A stretch of 64,000 nucleotides of DNA from Mesorhizobium sp. GTDB taxonomy: Bacteria; Pseudomonadota; Alphaproteobacteria; Rhizobiales; Rhizobiaceae. Made by a program: the position numbers and the translations under genes. The DNA lies in the NCBI GenBank assembly GCA_022833215.1, contig JAIPUZ010000118.1, positions 1 through 64,000 of the forward strand, in the 5' to 3' direction. The notes beneath the pieces were generated by a model. That model did not search any database and was not told the origin of the DNA. It saw only the letters and a list, made by a program, of their open reading frames with translations. Positions within the stretch are counted from its first letter, which is position 1; every line of letters begins with the position of its first letter. Of the stretch, positions 44,622 through 53,368 are shown piece after piece.

Positions 44622-46112
44622 CTACTCGAACCTCTCCGGCAGGTGGCTGTCTTCGGCGAGGTCGAAGAAGCGCGTGAACTCGCCCTGGAAGCCGAGCTGA
44701 ACGGTGCCCGTGGGGCCGTGGCGCTGCTTGGCGACGATCACCTCGGCCTTGCCGCGCGCCTCGTTCATATCGTTTTCCCACTTGATGTGGTCTTCGGTGC
44801 CGAGCTTGGGTTCCTTGTTCTTGAGGTAATATTCCTCGCGATAGACGAACAGCACCACGTCGGCGTCCTGCTCGATGGAGCCCGATTCGCGCAGGTCCGA
44901 AAGCTGCGGGCGCTTGTCGTCGCGGCTTTCCACCTGACGCGAGAGCTGGGAGAGAGCGATGATCGGCACGGCGAGCTCCTTGGCCAGCGCCTTCAGGCCG
45001 GTGGTGATCTCGGTCACCTCCTGCACGCGGCCCTGGCTGGCCTTGGCGGAAGAACCCTGCATGAGCTGGATATAGTCGATGACGATGACGTCGAGGCCGC
45101 GCTGGCGCTTCAGCCGTCGGGCGCGCGCCGCGAGCTGGGCGATGGAGATGCCGCCCGTCTGGTCGATGAACAGCGGAATCTTCTGCATGGTCTGCGAACA
45201 GGCCACCAGCTTCTCGAAGTCCATTTCCGAAATCTCGCCGCGCCGGATCTTGGAGGAGGAGATTTCCGTCTGCTCGGAAATGATACGGGTGGCGAGCTGC
45301 TCGGACGACATTTCGAGCGAGAAGAAGCCGACCACGCCGCCATTCGCGGCCTTGAACGAGCCGTCCGCCTGCTGGGCCGGCTGGTAGGCTTCGGCGATGT
45401 TGAAGGCGATGTTGGTGGCAAGCGAGGTCTTGCCCATGCCCGGGCGGCCCGCCAGCACGATAAGGTCGGAAGCCTGCAAGCCGCCCATGCGCTTGTCGAG
45501 GTCGCGCAGGCCGGTGGCGATGCCTGAAAGGCCGCCGTCGCGCATATAGGCGGCATTTGCCATGTCCACGGCGGTCTTGATGGCGTCGGAGAAGCTCTCG
45601 AACCCGCCGTCGTAGCGGCCGGTCTCGGCCAGCTCGAACAGCCGTCGCTCGGCATCCTCGATCTGCTCGGACGGCGACATGTCCACCGGCGCGTCATAGG
45701 CGATGTTGACCATGTCCTCGCCGACCGTGATCAGCGCCCGGCGCGTGGCGAGGTCGTAGATGGCGCGGCCATAGTCGGCGGCATTGATGACGGTGACCGC
45801 CTCCGCCGCCAGCCGGGCGAGGTACTGCACCACCGTCATGTCGCCCACCTTCTCCTCGGCGGGCAGGAAGGTCTTCATGGTCACCGGATTGGCCATCTTG
45901 CCCATGCGGATGAGCTCCGAGGCGACCTCGAAGATCTTGCGGTGCAGGGGCTCGTAGAAATGGGTGGCCTTGAGGAAGTCGGAGACGCGGTAGAACGAAT
46001 CGTTGTTGACGAGCATGGCGCCCAGCAGCGCCTGCTCGGCCTCGATATTGTTGGGCGCCTCGCGATAGAGCGGCGTTTCCGCTGTTGCCAGTTTGCGTGC
46101 TGCCTCTGCCAT
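44622..46112 (-). CDS. dnaB: Replicative DNA helicase DnaB
   Basis: DnaB is the ring helicase of the replication fork. This 496-residue protein has the N-terminal helical domain (residues 18-120, NNIEAEQALLGAMLVNNDSF) that contacts primase, and the RecA-like domain with Walker A GRPGMGKTS (about 225), Walker B IVIDYIQLM, and the C-terminal arginine-bearing motifs near YREEYY. ATG 46112 follows GAGGGA at ideal spacing. The 5' region holds several DnaA-box-like sequences. It heads the group dnaB-radA-cvpA-purF-SDR. Confidence 0.96.
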   Translation of the reverse strand: MAEAARKLATAETPLYREAPNNIEAEQALLGAMLVNNDSFYRVSDFLKATHFYEPLHRKIFEVASELIRMGKMANPVTMKTFLPAEEKVGDMTVVQYLARLAAEAVTVINAADYGRAIYDLATRRALITVGEDMVNIAYDAPVDMSPSEQIEDAERRLFELAETGRYDGGFESFSDAIKTAVDMANAAYMRDGGLSGIATGLRDLDKRMGGLQASDLIVLAGRPGMGKTSLATNIAFNIAEAYQPAQQADGSFKAANGGVVGFFSLEMSSEQLATRIISEQTEISSSKIRRGEISEMDFEKLVACSQTMQKIPLFIDQTGGISIAQLAARARRLKRQRGLDVIVIDYIQLMQGSSAKASQGRVQEVTEITTGLKALAKELAVPIIALSQLSRQVESRDDKRPQLSDLRESGSIEQDADVVLFVYREEYYLKNKEPKLGTEDHIKWENDMNEARGKAEVIVAKQRHGPTGTVQLGFQGEFTRFFDLAEDSHLPERFE

Positions 46113-46135
46113 GATTCCCTCGGGTTGCCGATGTC

Positions 46136-46228
46136 TGTGGTTAGCAGACGAAGGATCGCCTGAGTCGGTCTGTCCCCCACAATCTGCCTGCTGCGCACAT
46201 GATCCACAGCCAATCCGCACCATCCACA
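46136..46228. promoter_or_regulatory. Cluster of DnaA-box-like sequences upstream of dnaB
   Basis: TGATCCACA (46200-46208) has one mismatch to TTATNCACA. CCATCCACA (46220-46228) and the reverse-oriented TGTGGTTAG (46136-46144) have two each. All lie 24-116 bp before the dnaB ATG. They could allow DnaA control of dnaB. Three weak boxes in 100 bp are suggestive only. Confidence 0.3.
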
Positions 46229-46332
46229 GAAGGATGACGGGGCAGGGCCGGTTTCGGGCAGAATCGGGTTGACTCCGGAACGCTGCCGAATCCTAGCAAT
46301 GGCTCCTGAACATATCAAGAACAAGTCGCGCG

Positions 46333-47304
46333 TTATTCGGAGAGGGCATCGCCCCAGTCCAGGCGTTTTGCCCTTTTGAACATATCGCCGTCGCGCCTGG
46401 TGAAAAGCCGTGCGCAGGCGCTGCCATCGGGGTGGCACAATTTCAGCTCCACCTTGCCGGACCCGCCTCTCGGCGGGGCGAGCACGCGCATTTTCGGCCG
46501 TTCATCGGCGGGCGGCCCGCGCGATACGGCAATGTAGGCGAATTTCTCGTCCTCCCACGGCACGTCGGCATCCTTTACGAGGCGATGGATGCGCGAACGC
46601 GCAAGGCGGCGCGAGAAATGGCACCAGTCCGGCTCCGCGAGCGGGCAGGGCGCAGCATGAGGGCAGGGCGCCAGCACATGCGCGCCGGCGTCGATCAGCT
46701 GGGTGCGGCAGGCAAGGATGCGCCGCCAGCCGGCCGGTGTGCCGGGCTCGACGATCAGGAGCGTGTCGGCGGCCAGTGCCCAGAGCCGGTCGACCAGCGC
46801 CGCAAGGGCGGCAGGCTCCAGTTCGTCGAGCACATAGGCGCAGGTAACGAGATCGGCATGCGGCAGGCCGGGCAGGTCCGTCGTCGCGTCGCCGCCTATC
46901 CAGTCGCTTTGAAGAGCGAGATGGCCGGCAAGATGCTGGCCTGCATGGCGCGCCGGCGCGCTGGCTTCCAGAAGGGTCGCGTGGCCGAGGCCCGGCCACG
47001 TATCGGCTGCCGCCCACAATAATGTTCCGGGGCCTGCGCCGATATCGAGCAGCGTTTGCGGCGACCAGCCCGGCCTTGCCTCCGCGACTGCCTCAAGGCT
47101 GGCGCGTGCCGCTGCAAAGGTGGCGGGAAGGCGGGTGGCCAGATAGGCATTCACCGCCAGTTCTTCCGACATATGCAGGCGCCCGTCGCGCAGTTCCGCC
47201 CGGTAGCGCTCGGAAAGCGTCCGCGCCGCCTGCTTCAGCGCCGCGACAGGCGTGTCTTCAAGCAGCGCGTCGACCGCTGCGCGCAAGGCCGGAGGCAATT
47301 GCAC
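46333..47304 (-). CDS. Rsm22-like small-subunit methyltransferase family protein
   Basis: This 323-residue protein belongs to the Rsm22/METTL17 family, linked to mitochondrial small-subunit assembly in eukaryotes. The SAM-binding loop is TLLDIGAGPGTLLWA (about 90-104), and TCAYVLDEL is the motif IV region. The family's four-cysteine set is present: CPHAAPC and WCHF near residues 225-240 and LCHPDG near 295, which in METTL17 bind an Fe-S cluster. The start is GTG 47304, with GGAG upstream; its first codon is 2 bp downstream of the end of ynfA, so the pair is an operon. Confidence 0.8.
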   Translation of the reverse strand: MQLPPALRAAVDALLEDTPVAALKQAARTLSERYRAELRDGRLHMSEELAVNAYLATRLPATFAAARASLEAVAEARPGWSPQTLLDIGAGPGTLLWAAADTWPGLGHATLLEASAPARHAGQHLAGHLALQSDWIGGDATTDLPGLPHADLVTCAYVLDELEPAALAALVDRLWALAADTLLIVEPGTPAGWRRILACRTQLIDAGAHVLAPCPHAAPCPLAEPDWCHFSRRLARSRIHRLVKDADVPWEDEKFAYIAVSRGPPADERPKMRVLAPPRGGSGKVELKLCHPDGSACARLFTRRDGDMFKRAKRLDWGDALSE

Positions 47305-47306
47305 CT

Positions 47307-47630
47307 TCAGGCTCCGCGCGGTCCGAGCAGGATGACCGAGGCGCCGGCAAGACAGACGATGGCTCCGGCGATGTCCCACTTGTCGGGGCGCAGGCCCTCC
47401 GCGAACCACAGCCAGCCGAGAGAGGCAGCGATGTAGATGCCGCCATAGGCGGCATAAGTGCGTCCGGCCGCAGCGCTGTCCACCTGTGCCAGAAGCCATG
47501 CGAACAGGATGAGGGAAGCCACGCCCGGCCCCAGCCACAGCGCCGATTTGCCGAGCCGCCACCATGCCCAGAAGGCGAAGCAGCCTGCAATCTCGGCAAG
47601 CGCGGCGGCAGCGTAGATCAGGTAGACCAT
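47307..47630 (-). CDS. YnfA family (UPF0060) membrane protein
   Basis: This 107-residue protein consists of four membrane spans, the SMR/EmrE-like topology of UPF0060. Hallmarks are [39 protein letters not shown] and a final [11 protein letters not shown]. YnfA has been tied to multidrug export in some enterobacteria, but this is not general. ATG 47630 follows AGGAAACGGAA. It leads into the Rsm22-like gene with a 2-bp gap. The 224 bp upstream of it hold no gene; a degenerate inverted repeat around a TTGCCGG motif is possible but not convincing. Confidence 0.88.
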   Translation of the reverse strand: MVYLIYAAAALAEIAGCFAFWAWWRLGKSALWLGPGVASLILFAWLLAQVDSAAAGRTYAAYGGIYIAASLGWLWFAEGLRPDKWDIAGAIVCLAGASVILLGPRGA

Positions 47631-47854
47631 TTCCGTTTCCTGCGGACGGGAAAGGGCCTTATTCACCGTGCGCAGGAAAATTGGCAAGCCCGATCTTCGA
47701 TGGTGCGATCCGAAGCTCTCGAAGGGGCCTCCGATGTGGTGGCATGGATTGCCGGCGTTCCCCATGCGCGCCGCTCATTTCGAGGCCGGGAATGACGGGC
47801 GGATCTAAGCTTTCCCGCCGTTCCCGGTCCTGAAGCGAACGGCATGCACATGCC

Positions 47855-49165
47855 TTACGACCTCCCGGCGATTTTCCGGTTGCGGGGCCGTGGCGCCTTC
47901 ACTTGCTCCGGCCGGTCCTCGGCCACCTGCTTGCCATGCGCCCTTTCGTGCATCTCCAGTGCTTTTTCGCATTTGGAGATGTAGTCGCGGGTGATCGGCA
48001 GCGCGTCGTTCGTGCGGGTGAGCTGTATCTGGAAATTGACCAGGTCCTGCCAGCGGAACGAAGCCTCCGAGCCCGACAGGTAGAACTCCCACATGCGGCA
48101 GAAGCGTTCGTCGTAGATCGCCCTGACCTTGTCGCGGTTGGCAAGGAACCGCTCGCGCCAGTGTCTGAGCGTGTCCGCATAATGAAGCCGCAGGATTTCG
48201 ACGTCGGTGATCGCAAGCCCCGATTTCTCGATCGCCGGCATGATCTCGGACAATGCGGGGATATAGCCGCCGGGGAAAATATGCTTGCGGATGAAGGCGT
48301 TGGTGGTGGTCGGCGGCGCGGTGCGGCCGATGGTGTGCAGAAGCATCACGCCGTCGGGCTTCAGCAGGGTGGCGCATTTGTCGAAGAAGGTCTGGTACTG
48401 GGTGATCCCGACATGCTCGAACATGCCGACCGAAACGATCCGGTCGAAGCGCTCCGACAGGTCGCGATAGTCGCGGATCTCGAAATGAACATGCCGGTCG
48501 AGACCCTCCGCCTGCGCCCGCTCGGTTGCCACCTGATGCTGCTCGCTGGAAAGGGTCACGCCCAGCACATCGGCCTCGAAGGTCCGGGCGATGTAGAGGC
48601 CCATGCCGCCCCAGCCGCAGCCGATGTCGAGCACGGTCTGGCCGGGCTTGATGCGCAGCTTGGAGGCGATGTGCCGCTTCTTGGCGAGCTGAGCCTCCTC
48701 CAGCGTCATGTCGGGCCGCTCGAAATAGGCGCAGGAATACTGCATGTCGTCGTCGAGGAAGAGTTTGTAGAGCTCGCCCGACAGATCGTAATGATGCTCG
48801 ACATTCTTCTTCGAGCGGCGATGCGTATTCAGTTGCTGCAACGGCCGGAAGGCGAGGCGTGCCGTGTTGAGCAGCTTGCCCCAGTTCGAATCGGTCCATG
48901 AAATGCCCATGTTCCGGTAGACCAGATGCAGGAAGCTCAGAACGTCGCCTTCGGCGAAGTCGAGTTCCTGTTCCATGAAGGCTTCCGGAATGGCCAGCGA
49001 GGGATGCAGGGCGATCGCGCGCTCCGCCCGTCTGGTATGGATCACGATATGAACCCTTTCGCCGGTTCCGTCGCCGAAGTTGCGCGTGGCACCGTTTGGT
49101 CCGGTCACCGTCAAATTGCCGGTGTGGACGACTTTATCGATAATACGTTGCAGCAAAATATTCAT
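47855..49165 (-). CDS. cfa: Cyclopropane-fatty-acyl-phospholipid synthase
   Basis: This 436-residue SAM-dependent enzyme adds a methylene bridge to double bonds in membrane phospholipid acyl chains. The SAM site is VLDIGCGWGGMGLYIA (about 170-185), the EHHYDLSGELYKLFLD segment is the family core, and GMFEHVGITQY and the C-terminal RFCRMWEFYLSGSEASFRW are conserved. The last about 30 residues (after HERAHGK) are a basic tail. ATG 49165 follows AGGAAGAGG; a longer frame has unlikely codons. In rhizobia such lipids rise in stationary phase and acid stress. Confidence 0.93.
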   Translation of the reverse strand: MNILLQRIIDKVVHTGNLTVTGPNGATRNFGDGTGERVHIVIHTRRAERAIALHPSLAIPEAFMEQELDFAEGDVLSFLHLVYRNMGISWTDSNWGKLLNTARLAFRPLQQLNTHRRSKKNVEHHYDLSGELYKLFLDDDMQYSCAYFERPDMTLEEAQLAKKRHIASKLRIKPGQTVLDIGCGWGGMGLYIARTFEADVLGVTLSSEQHQVATERAQAEGLDRHVHFEIRDYRDLSERFDRIVSVGMFEHVGITQYQTFFDKCATLLKPDGVMLLHTIGRTAPPTTTNAFIRKHIFPGGYIPALSEIMPAIEKSGLAITDVEILRLHYADTLRHWRERFLANRDKVRAIYDERFCRMWEFYLSGSEASFRWQDLVNFQIQLTRTNDALPITRDYISKCEKALEMHERAHGKQVAEDRPEQVKAPRPRNRKIAGRS

Positions 49166-49336
49166 CGCCAACCTCTTCCTGCGCAAATTCCCGGGTGCCG
49201 GAAACGGCACAGGGACGCTCTCTGCCAAAGAGTTGGACGGCTTCATCGCTAACGTGGAACGGTGAAACGGTCCAGGACAGCACTGATGTGCAATCTTGCA
49301 GAAACGGGACCGGTTTGAAAAGTTCCATGCTGGCAT

Positions 49337-49362
49337 AAAAAAACCCGGGCAGAGCCCGGGTT
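49337..49362 (-). terminator. Intrinsic terminator of the rpsF-rpsR-rplI operon
   Basis: On the minus strand a perfect 9-bp stem, AACCCGGGC and GCCCGGGTT, with loop TCT, is followed by seven T residues (positions 49343-49337). It begins about 32 nt after the rplI stop and shields cfa from ribosomal-operon transcription. Confidence 0.92.
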
Positions 49363-49393
49363 CTTGGTCCAGTTCGCAGTGGAAGCGCGAAAC

Positions 49394-49978
49394 TTACGCT
49401 TCTTCCTCGCCTTCTTCGAACTCTGCATTGGGATCGAAGAAATTGTCCGGGCGGGCGTTCTCGTTGATGTCCTCGCCATAGATGGCTTCGGCGGTGGTGA
49501 GCATCTCGCCGCGGGCCTGACGCTCGGCCTCATCGGTCGAGCGGGCGATGTTCAGTGTGATCGTGACTTCCACCTCGGGATGCAGCGCGATCGCGATGCT
49601 GGTGAGGCCGATGGTCTTGATCGGGTGGTTCAGCTCGACCTGGTTGCGGGCGACGCTGAAGCCTTCTTCCGAAAGAATGTCGGCGATGTCGCGGGTCGAA
49701 ACCGAACCGTAGAGCTGGCCGGTTTCACCTGCCGAACGAACGACGATGAAGGTGGTGCCGTCGAGCTTCTCGGCAACGGCCTCGGCTTCGGACTTGCGCT
49801 CGAGGTTGCGGGCTTCGAGCTGCGCGCGCTGACCTTCGAACTTCTTCTTGTTGGCTTCGTTGGCGCGCAGCGCCTTGCCCTTGGGCAGCAGGAAATTGCG
49901 CGCGAAACCGTCCTTGACCTTGACGGTGTCGCCCATCTGGCCGAGGCGCGCGATGCGTTCGAGAAGGATGACTTCCAT
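49394..49978 (-). CDS. rplI: 50S ribosomal protein L9
   Basis: This 194-residue ribosomal protein binds 23S rRNA near the L1 stalk. It opens [36 protein letters not shown], the family signature, followed by the long connecting helix (about 42-75) and the C-terminal globular domain. The last about 45 residues are acidic ([13 protein letters not shown]) and extend beyond the usual 150, as in other Rhizobiales. It is separated from rpsR by 215 bp with no gene, although the operon is probably intact; its terminator is listed separately. Confidence 0.96.
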   Translation of the reverse strand: MEVILLERIARLGQMGDTVKVKDGFARNFLLPKGKALRANEANKKKFEGQRAQLEARNLERKSEAEAVAEKLDGTTFIVVRSAGETGQLYGSVSTRDIADILSEEGFSVARNQVELNHPIKTIGLTSIAIALHPEVEVTITLNIARSTDEAERQARGEMLTTAEAIYGEDINENARPDNFFDPNAEFEEGEEEA

Positions 49979-50193
49979 GTTCTTGTCCTTTCAGACCTTG
50001 GGTCGGGCCCATGGGGCCAATGTGAAGGGACAGTCAGGAAAGGTCGATGGCGCATGGCGCCCTGTTCGCTGTCCTGCCTGTCCGAGGCAGTTAGGGGACG
50101 ATGAAGCGACCCCAACCCGGGATTTGCATGTATCCTCAACCGTGCCCGTCACGGCTGAATGGAGCGGACGGCTAGCCGCCCGCTCCGGAAATT

Positions 50194-50442
50194 TTAGCGC
50201 ACCAGATAGGGCAGCAGGCCGAGGAAGCGGGCGCGCTTGATCGCCTTGGCGAGCTCGCGCTGCTTCTTCTGGCTGACGGCGGTGATGCGCGAAGGCACGA
50301 TCTTGCCGCGCTCGGAAATGTAGCGCTGCAGCAGACGCACGTCCTTGTAGTCGATCTTCGGGGCGTTGGCGCCGGAGAACGGGCAGGTCTTGCGGCGACG
50401 ATGGAACGGGCGCCGGGTCGGGATCTGGTTGATGTCGACCAT
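50194..50442 (-). CDS. rpsR: 30S ribosomal protein S18
   Basis: This 82-residue ribosomal protein pairs with S6 on the small subunit platform. The sequence [20 protein letters not shown] opens it, followed by the core [48 protein letters not shown]. Length and motifs are standard. Its start lies 3 bp after the rpsF stop (50446), so S6 and S18 are made from one message. Confidence 0.97.
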   Translation of the reverse strand: MVDINQIPTRRPFHRRRKTCPFSGANAPKIDYKDVRLLQRYISERGKIVPSRITAVSQKKQRELAKAIKRARFLGLLPYLVR

Positions 50443-50445
50443 CGA

Positions 50446-50898
50446 TTACTCTCCTTCGCCTTCGCGCGGACGGCGCGGGCCACGATCACCACGGTCGCGG
50501 TCGCCACCGCGATCGCCACGATCACGGTCGCCGAAGCGCGGACGGTCACCGAAATTGCCACGCTCGGAGCGCTCCTCGCGCTTCTGCATCATGGCCGATG
50601 CCCCTTCCTCGTGCTGCTCGACCTTGATGGTCATGAAGCGCAGGATGTCTTCCGACAGGCCCATCTGGCGCTCCAGCTCATTGAGAGCCGCGGGCGGGCA
50701 GGTGAGGTCCATCAGCGTGTAGTAAGCCTTCCGGTTCTTCTTGATCCGGTAGGTGAGGGACTTCAGTCCCCAGTTCTCGACCCGGCCAATCGAGCCGCCG
50801 CCTTCGGAGATGATGCCCTTGAAACGTTCAACGAGCTCATCGACCTGCTGCTGCGACAGATCCTGCCGGGCAAGAAACACATGTTCGTAAAGAGCCAT
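50446..50898 (-). CDS. rpsF: 30S ribosomal protein S6
   Basis: This 150-residue S6 has a standard core of about 100 residues ([27 protein letters not shown], with [22 protein letters not shown]). A C-terminal extension follows (about 113-150), rich in Arg, Asp and Gly in repeating units such as [14 protein letters not shown], and ends EGEGE. The tail is low-complexity and probably disordered; S6 tails can be modified or glutamylated in some bacteria, which is only a possibility here. It starts the ribosomal operon and has a long upstream leader. Confidence 0.96.
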   Translation of the reverse strand: MALYEHVFLARQDLSQQQVDELVERFKGIISEGGGSIGRVENWGLKSLTYRIKKNRKAYYTLMDLTCPPAALNELERQMGLSEDILRFMTIKVEQHEEGASAMMQKREERSERGNFGDRPRFGDRDRGDRGGDRDRGDRGPRRPREGEGE

Positions 50899-51282
50899 TG
50901 TCTTGCCTTTCTTCGTTTCTCTCCCGGTTCCCGACGGCTAAAGCCTCTGCAACTTCTCTTGACCCGCCGATTTCCCGGTAAGGGGGCGGGGAAGAAAGGA
51001 GCATGGACGAGACGGTCGAGAGCGGAGACACGGGAGGCAGAAGCACTTCAGGCTTCCTGTCGAAGGCTTCGAAAAACCCACGGCCCTCCGTTCAGCCCCC
51101 AATCGGGACCGGCAGATTGAGGGCGTCTATATAGGAAAACGGCCGGAACGCAACCCCGATGGGCCATCATTGGGCGTCATATCGCCCGCGATGCACCAAC
51201 GGCAGCAGCGTGCCGGGAGCTTCTCAGCAAGGTGCCGCCGCATCCGTTGACGCCATGCCTCGGTCCGGCATGTTCGAATCGG
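50899..51282. other. 384-bp gap: rpsF leader and end of MFS gene
   Basis: On the minus strand this holds a possible rpsF promoter with a TATATA-like -10 near 51128-51134, but no good -35 at 17 nt. That start would give a leader of about 220 nt with several short stem-loops. S6-S18 leaders in other bacteria contain a protein-binding motif, so feedback control is possible; I could not recognise its conserved CCG element with confidence. The right part (51135-51282) contains no gene or clear signal, apart from sequence following the stop of the minus-strand MFS gene. Confidence 0.5.
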
Positions 51283-52464
51283 TCAGCGGGTGGATCGGAT
51301 CAGCAGCCGGCCGATGGAGAGCACCATATAGCCACCGAAGAACACGGCCAGCGACCAGCCGAAGCCCGGTGGGCCGAACAGGTCCATGCCGATGCCGACG
51401 GCTTGCGGGCCGATGACCATGCCGATGCCGTAGCACAGCACGAATGCGGCGTTGGCGGAGGCCAGTTCATGGCCTGAAAGCTGGGAGCCCAGATGGGCGA
51501 GCCCCACTGTGTAGAGCGCCGCCACCACGCCGCCCCACAGGAACAGCAGTCCGGCCATCAGATGCCAGTTCTGGGCGAACAACGGCATGAAGGCCGTGCC
51601 GACCAGTCCGACGCTTGCGCAAAGGAGCAGCAGATAGCGGCGGTCGGAAACCTTGTCGCTGATCATGCCGATGGGAATTTGCATCATGACGTTGCCAAGG
51701 CCGATCATGGTCAGGAGCAGCGCCGCATCCGCTTCCGAATAGCCGATCCTGTTGCCATAGACCGGGAAGAGCGCGAAACCTCCGGTCTCCACCGCGCCGA
51801 ACACGAGGACGGCGGCGGTGGCTGTCGGCACCAGCCAGATATAGCGCAGGAAGCCGGTTTTGGTTTCTCCGTCGGTATGGATCGGCGGGCTTTCCCTGCG
51901 CGCGGCAATGATCGGGATGGCCGCCAGCGCGACCAGTGCGACGGTGACGCCGAATGGCATGAAGCCGGAGCTTCCGAGCCTGGAGAACAGCCAGGGCCCG
52001 GCCGCAAACCCCAGCGACAGCACCGTGGCGTAGATGCCCAGAACCAGGCCGCGCCGATGCGGAGGCGCCGATGCGCTGATCCAGAACTCCGAAAGGATGA
52101 ACAGCACCGTCAGCGACAGATGCAGCGCGGCGCGCAGCGGAAACCACATCCAGAAAGCGGGCGCGAAGTAGAAACCCACGAAGGCCAGCGCTCCGGTCAC
52201 GATCATGGCGAACATGGTCCATGCCACGCCGAATCTCGTGGCGAGCGGCGTGGCCATCGGCGCGGCCGCGATGGAGGCAATTCCTGCGATCGCGGTGTTC
52301 AGCCCGATCATGGAGGCAGAATGACCGCGTGTTTCCAGAATGATGGAAAGAAGCGGCATGCCGAGCCCGATGGCGATGCCGACGACGCTGATCGCCGCGA
52401 TGGCGGCAATCATCGGCAGCCATTGGACGCGTGCCGTCTCGCAGACGTCAGCAGTGCCTGTCAT
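51283..52464 (-). CDS. MFS permease (YcaD-like)
   Basis: This 393-residue inner-membrane protein of the major facilitator superfamily has about 12 spans. The N-terminal half shows the MFS loop pattern (GLNTAIAGIASIAAAPMATPLATRFG, motif A-like), and PPHRRGLVLGIYATVLSLGFAAGP marks the central region typical of the YcaD/YfcJ-like group. The second half includes IGMISDKVSDRRYLL as the repeated motif A. Substrate unknown. ATG 52464 (MTGTADVCE) is preferred over a longer frame rich in Cys/Ser. Nearby Nudix and DUF983 genes are on the same strand but 82 bp away. Confidence 0.83.
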   Translation of the reverse strand: MTGTADVCETARVQWLPMIAAIAAISVVGIAIGLGMPLLSIILETRGHSASMIGLNTAIAGIASIAAAPMATPLATRFGVAWTMFAMIVTGALAFVGFYFAPAFWMWFPLRAALHLSLTVLFILSEFWISASAPPHRRGLVLGIYATVLSLGFAAGPWLFSRLGSSGFMPFGVTVALVALAAIPIIAARRESPPIHTDGETKTGFLRYIWLVPTATAAVLVFGAVETGGFALFPVYGNRIGYSEADAALLLTMIGLGNVMMQIPIGMISDKVSDRRYLLLLCASVGLVGTAFMPLFAQNWHLMAGLLFLWGGVVAALYTVGLAHLGSQLSGHELASANAAFVLCYGIGMVIGPQAVGIGMDLFGPPGFGWSLAVFFGGYMVLSIGRLLIRSTR

Positions 52465-52546
52465 TGTGCGCTTGTCCGGCCTGGAGAGGATATCCGGCAG
52501 CCAGCCCGCGGAAGAGGTTTCTGTGACAGCAACGCAGTAATCCCGA

Positions 52547-53287
52547 TCAGAGAAGATCGCGCACGAAGCGGTTGTTGAGCATGCGGTAGAACGGCACCGG
52601 GCCACCGGGGCTCAGGCGCGGGTCGTCGGCAAGCCGCTTCTGGACTTCTTCCAGAATGGTGCGGGTGATGGCGGGAACGTCGGCCTTACGTGCTTCGTCG
52701 AGCGGCAGCCATACCAGCTCTTCAAGCTCGTTGGTGGGACCTCCCTGCGGCAGTTCCACCGCAACATCGTCGCGGAAGGCGGCAAGGAAGCGGGTATCGA
52801 AGCGGCGAACGCGGCCGGGCGGGGTAATGGCGCGTGCCACGAAGCGCAGTCCTTGCAGCGATGGCATGACGCCGTGTTCGGCAAAGCCCTGCCAGTCCGG
52901 CCGGGAGGTGGAAAAAGCGGCCTTGCTCCCGATCAGAAGGCCGGCCTCTTCGTAGGTTTCGCGGATCGCCGACAGGGCGATGGCGCGGGCGCGCATGGGC
53001 GTCGTGCGGGTTGCGCGTACGGTCAGCTTTGCCTCTTCGGCGGGGTGCAGGCCATCGGCTACCGGCACACGTCCGTCGCCGGGATCTGTGCGCCCGCCGG
53101 GAAAAACGAATTTGCCCGGCATGAAGACGTGGCTCGAATGGCGCCGGCCCATGAGCACGCGAAACGCGCCGCCCTGCCGGTCCAGGAGCAGAAGCGTCGC
53201 CGCATCGCGCGGTCGCAGGGGCGGCGCCTTCGTTTCCATCGATGCGCCCTCCACCTTGTCGACTTCAGCTTTGGTCATACCTTGCAT
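52547..53287 (-). CDS. NUDT19-like Nudix hydrolase
   Basis: This 246-residue Nudix protein has the glycine part of the box (VFPGGRTDPGDGRV) separated from the Glu part (AIRETYEEAGLLIG) by an insertion of about 35 residues, as in NUDT19/RP2-type CoA diphosphatases. The catalytic glutamates in RETYEEAG are intact. Substrates are likely acyl-CoA or CoA, or another nucleotide diphosphate; this is family inference. ATG 53287 follows AGGTCG, and ATG 53278 is a possible shorter start. The upstream DUF983 gene ends 82 bp away on the same strand. Confidence 0.82.
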   Translation of the reverse strand: MQGMTKAEVDKVEGASMETKAPPLRPRDAATLLLLDRQGGAFRVLMGRRHSSHVFMPGKFVFPGGRTDPGDGRVPVADGLHPAEEAKLTVRATRTTPMRARAIALSAIRETYEEAGLLIGSKAAFSTSRPDWQGFAEHGVMPSLQGLRFVARAITPPGRVRRFDTRFLAAFRDDVAVELPQGGPTNELEELVWLPLDEARKADVPAITRTILEEVQKRLADDPRLSPGGPVPFYRMLNNRFVRDLL

Positions 53288-53368
53288 GGCAATCGACCTA
53301 GCCGAAAGCGGCTCGTGACGGAAGGGCTGTTTTCGGATTTGCGTGTGCGCCACCGGGAGGCCGCAGGC

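Noticed and set aside
47631..47854. Possible degenerate repeat between ynfA and cfa
   Set aside because: Fragments like ATTGCCGG and GAATGACGGGCGG resemble intergenic repeats, but no clear dyad or unit could be defined.
50460..50570. Short repeated units that might look like a CRISPR or tandem array
   Set aside because: They encode the Arg/Asp/Gly tail of S6 in frame; low-complexity coding sequence, with no spacers.
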